Of a DNA stretch of 64,000 nucleotides, positions 62,490-64,000 are shown in pieces. Both the position numbers and the translations under genes were made by a program. The stretch is from Neisseria mucosa (GTDB lineage Bacteria > Pseudomonadota > Gammaproteobacteria > Burkholderiales > Neisseriaceae). The notes under the pieces were generated by a model, which saw nothing but the letters and a program-made list of their open reading frames with translations, searched no databases and had not been told where the DNA came from. Positions within the stretch are counted from its first letter, which is position 1. Every line of letters starts with the position of its first letter. The stretch covers positions 1,178,001 through 1,242,000 of the forward strand of contig NZ_CP053939.1 in NCBI RefSeq assembly GCF_013267835.1, read 5' to 3'.

Positions 62490-64000
62490 ATGAAATACCC
62501 ACCATTACTTATCTTACCCATTGCCTTAGCCGTATCCCAAGCATGGGCAGAGACTAACCCTACACCTGAAGAAACAGTTACCCTTTCCCCTGTCACCGTC
62601 ACCGGCACACAACAACAAAAAGCCAATCGCGTTACTTTCAACCCCAAAGCTGCTTTGCAACCCCTCCCTGCCGGAGACGGGGCAGACCTTTTACAATCCG
62701 TGCCCAACATGAGCATCATCCGCAAAGGCGGCAGCTCGGGCGATCCGCTGTTCCGTGGTTTGGGCGGCTCGCGCCTCTCCGTCAATGCCGACGACCAGTT
62801 TATTTATGGTGGTTGCGGTATGCGCATGGACCCGCCGACTGCCTATATCCACCCCAATTCGTTTGATAAAGTCGTCGTCACCAAAGGCCCGCAAACCGTT
62901 ACCCAAGGCATGGGCTTGGTCAGCGGCTCGGTGCAATTTATCCGCAAAGACCCTGATTTCACTGAAAAACCTTACAACATCAACGCCACCCTGACAGCAG
63001 GCAGCAACGACCGCCGCGACGGCTCGTTGGAAGCCGAGTTCGGCGGCAAATACGGCTACGTCCGTACCAATATTTCCCATAACGAAGCCGACGATTACAA
63101 AGACGGCGACGGCAACCGCATTCACTCCAACTTCAAACGCGACAGCCAAATGGTGCAACTGGGCATCACCCCGACCGAAAACACCACCATTGCCGGCACA
63201 TACGAGCGCAGCAGGGCCAAGGTTGCCTACGCCGACCGCATGATGGACGGCAGCAAATTCGACCGTGATGCGTGGAATATCCGTTTTACCCAACGCAACC
63301 TTACCCCATGGTTCAGCGAGTTGGAACTGCGCTACGGTAAAAGCGAAATCGACCACGTGATGGACACATACAGCCTGCGTACCATCTACAATCCTGCCGG
63401 CAAGCAGATTAAAAATGCCAACAACCCTAAACGCAATACCGATACAGGCCGTCTGAAAGCCACTTTCGACTGGGACAAGCTCAACCTGCAAACCGGTTTG
63501 GATTATTTGGATGACGTCCACGTCGCGCGTCATGAGCGTGGTGGCGACGGTTACAGCCACAAGCCTTACATGCCCAACCAAAGTTTCAAACAATGGGGTA
63601 TCTTCACCGAAGCCTCTTGGCAGCAAACCGACAATCAACGCTGGGTAGCAGGTTTGCGCCATGATCAAGTCAAAGCGCATTACGATACCGCGCGCGTAAC
63701 CGACCCCGTTTTGAAACATCAAAAATTCAATTTGAACTCAGGCTTCCTGCGTTGGGAAAGAAATACGGACAACGGCCTGAAATACTATGCCGGCTTCGGT
63801 ATTGCCGAACGTGCGCCTGACTACTGGGAACGCCTGCGCTCTGAAAACAAAGCCATCCGCGCAGAGCAAAACCGCCAAATCGATGCTGGTGTAATCTGGA
63901 AACGTCCTAACCTCCACGCATCCGTATCCGTATTCGGCAGCGACATCAAAGACTTCATCATGATGGAACGCCAAGGCATGAATTTCAACGTGCGCAACAT
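62490..64000 (+). CDS. TonB-dependent receptor, copper type (OprC/NosA family), N-terminal part
   Basis: The frame runs from ATG 62490 off the right edge, 503 complete codons. A signal peptide (MKYPPLLILPIALAVSQAWA) is followed by a TonB-box-like TLSPVTVTG. The plug has SSGDPLFRGLGGSRLSVNAD and the family-specific GGCGMRMDPPTAYIHP (Cys and Met residues for copper) at about residues 106-121, followed by VTKGPQTVTQG. This motif is typical of OprC/NosA copper receptors. The barrel is not complete here. Metal specificity is inferred from family. RBS AGAGAGAAACA. It is divergent from the GdhR-like regulator. Confidence 0.85.
   Translation, partial: MKYPPLLILPIALAVSQAWAETNPTPEETVTLSPVTVTGTQQQKANRVTFNPKAALQPLPAGDGADLLQSVPNMSIIRKGGSSGDPLFRGLGGSRLSVNADDQFIYGGCGMRMDPPTAYIHPNSFDKVVVTKGPQTVTQGMGLVSGSVQFIRKDPDFTEKPYNINATLTAGSNDRRDGSLEAEFGGKYGYVRTNISHNEADDYKDGDGNRIHSNFKRDSQMVQLGITPTENTTIAGTYERSRAKVAYADRMMDGSKFDRDAWNIRFTQRNLTPWFSELELRYGKSEIDHVMDTYSLRTIYNPAGKQIKNANNPKRNTDTGRLKATFDWDKLNLQTGLDYLDDVHVARHERGGDGYSHKPYMPNQSFKQWGIFTEASWQQTDNQRWVAGLRHDQVKAHYDTARVTDPVLKHQKFNLNSGFLRWERNTDNGLKYYAGFGIAERAPDYWERLRSENKAIRAEQNRQIDAGVIWKRPNLHASVSVFGSDIKDFIMMERQGMNFNVRN

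Noticed and set aside
62691..63722. 343-residue frame opposite the copper-type receptor
   Set aside because: Antisense to the receptor, whose frame has signal peptide and plug motifs; no RBS or domain.
1..64000. CRISPR array, prophage or toxin-antitoxin system
   Set aside because: No regularly spaced direct repeats, phage structural genes, integrase or toxin-antitoxin pair were seen. The frequent short repeats are DNA uptake sequences.

Overview
The window is chromosomal DNA of a Neisseria. The 10-base DNA uptake sequence GCCGTCTGAA (usually as AGGCCGTCTGAA) is scattered throughout, and inverted pairs of it form most of the terminators. One full-length Correia element is present. The gene set (hemO-hmbR, nadA/nadB, mapA-pgmB, cytochrome c5, a GdhR-like regulator, gluP) is typical of the genus. 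The dialect is the AG-DUS of the meningitidis/flavescens/subflava side. An hmbR without the meningococcal poly-G tract and a few AGGTCGTCTGAA words suggest a commensal, but I cannot fix the species. I see no prophage, transposase gene, CRISPR array or rRNA.

Layout. 1-570: start of ettA, cut by the window edge. 911-5274: maltose operon (MFS permease, maltose phosphorylase, beta-phosphoglucomutase). 5436-10313: complete de novo NAD locus: nadA-nadB on the minus strand, then divergently an NrtR-type regulator, a Correia element and nadC. A near-perfect 27-bp palindrome sits between nadA and nrtR. 10378-20127: murI, a Bcr-type efflux pump, a HerA-like ATPase, a UPF0210 protein with an ACT-domain protein, a polyamine-binding lipoprotein, rppH and parE. 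20337-22145: tRNA-Asp, tRNA-Val, a GAF-like gene overlapping ribA, and tRNA-Leu. 22308-28025: a DUF2868 membrane protein, a tiny exported His/Lys-rich protein, dnaK, grpE and cysE.

28044-33610: a frameshifted tyrosine-phosphatase-like gene, an MnmC-type oxidoreductase, and the haem-acquisition pair hemO-hmbR. 34004-37490: pqiABC lipid-transport operon with overlapping stop/start codons. 37547-47360: grxB, relA, a formate/nitrite channel, and the proline pair putP and putA with a long structured leader before putP. 47418-56213: nth, nhaC, a lipase-like hydrolase, gluP, a YqaA-like membrane protein, an aspartate/aromatic aminotransferase, gph, a CDF metal exporter and a DUF455 protein. 56503-62150: lolA, glmM, dihaem cytochrome c5, tRNA-Arg, a second aminotransferase and a GdhR-like GntR regulator. 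62490-64000: start of a copper-type TonB receptor, cut by the window edge.

The most interesting signals are regulatory: (a) matched sigma-32-type promoters before dnaK and grpE, the grpE one containing a complete DUS; (b) the NrtR-type operator and mixed DUS dialect of the NAD locus; (c) FadR-family palindromes between the GdhR-like regulator and the copper receptor; (d) two terminator-like hairpins in the putP leader; (e) an inverted repeat abutting the predicted maltose-operon promoter. I found no clearly undescribed multi-gene system; most of the window is core Neisseria genome.
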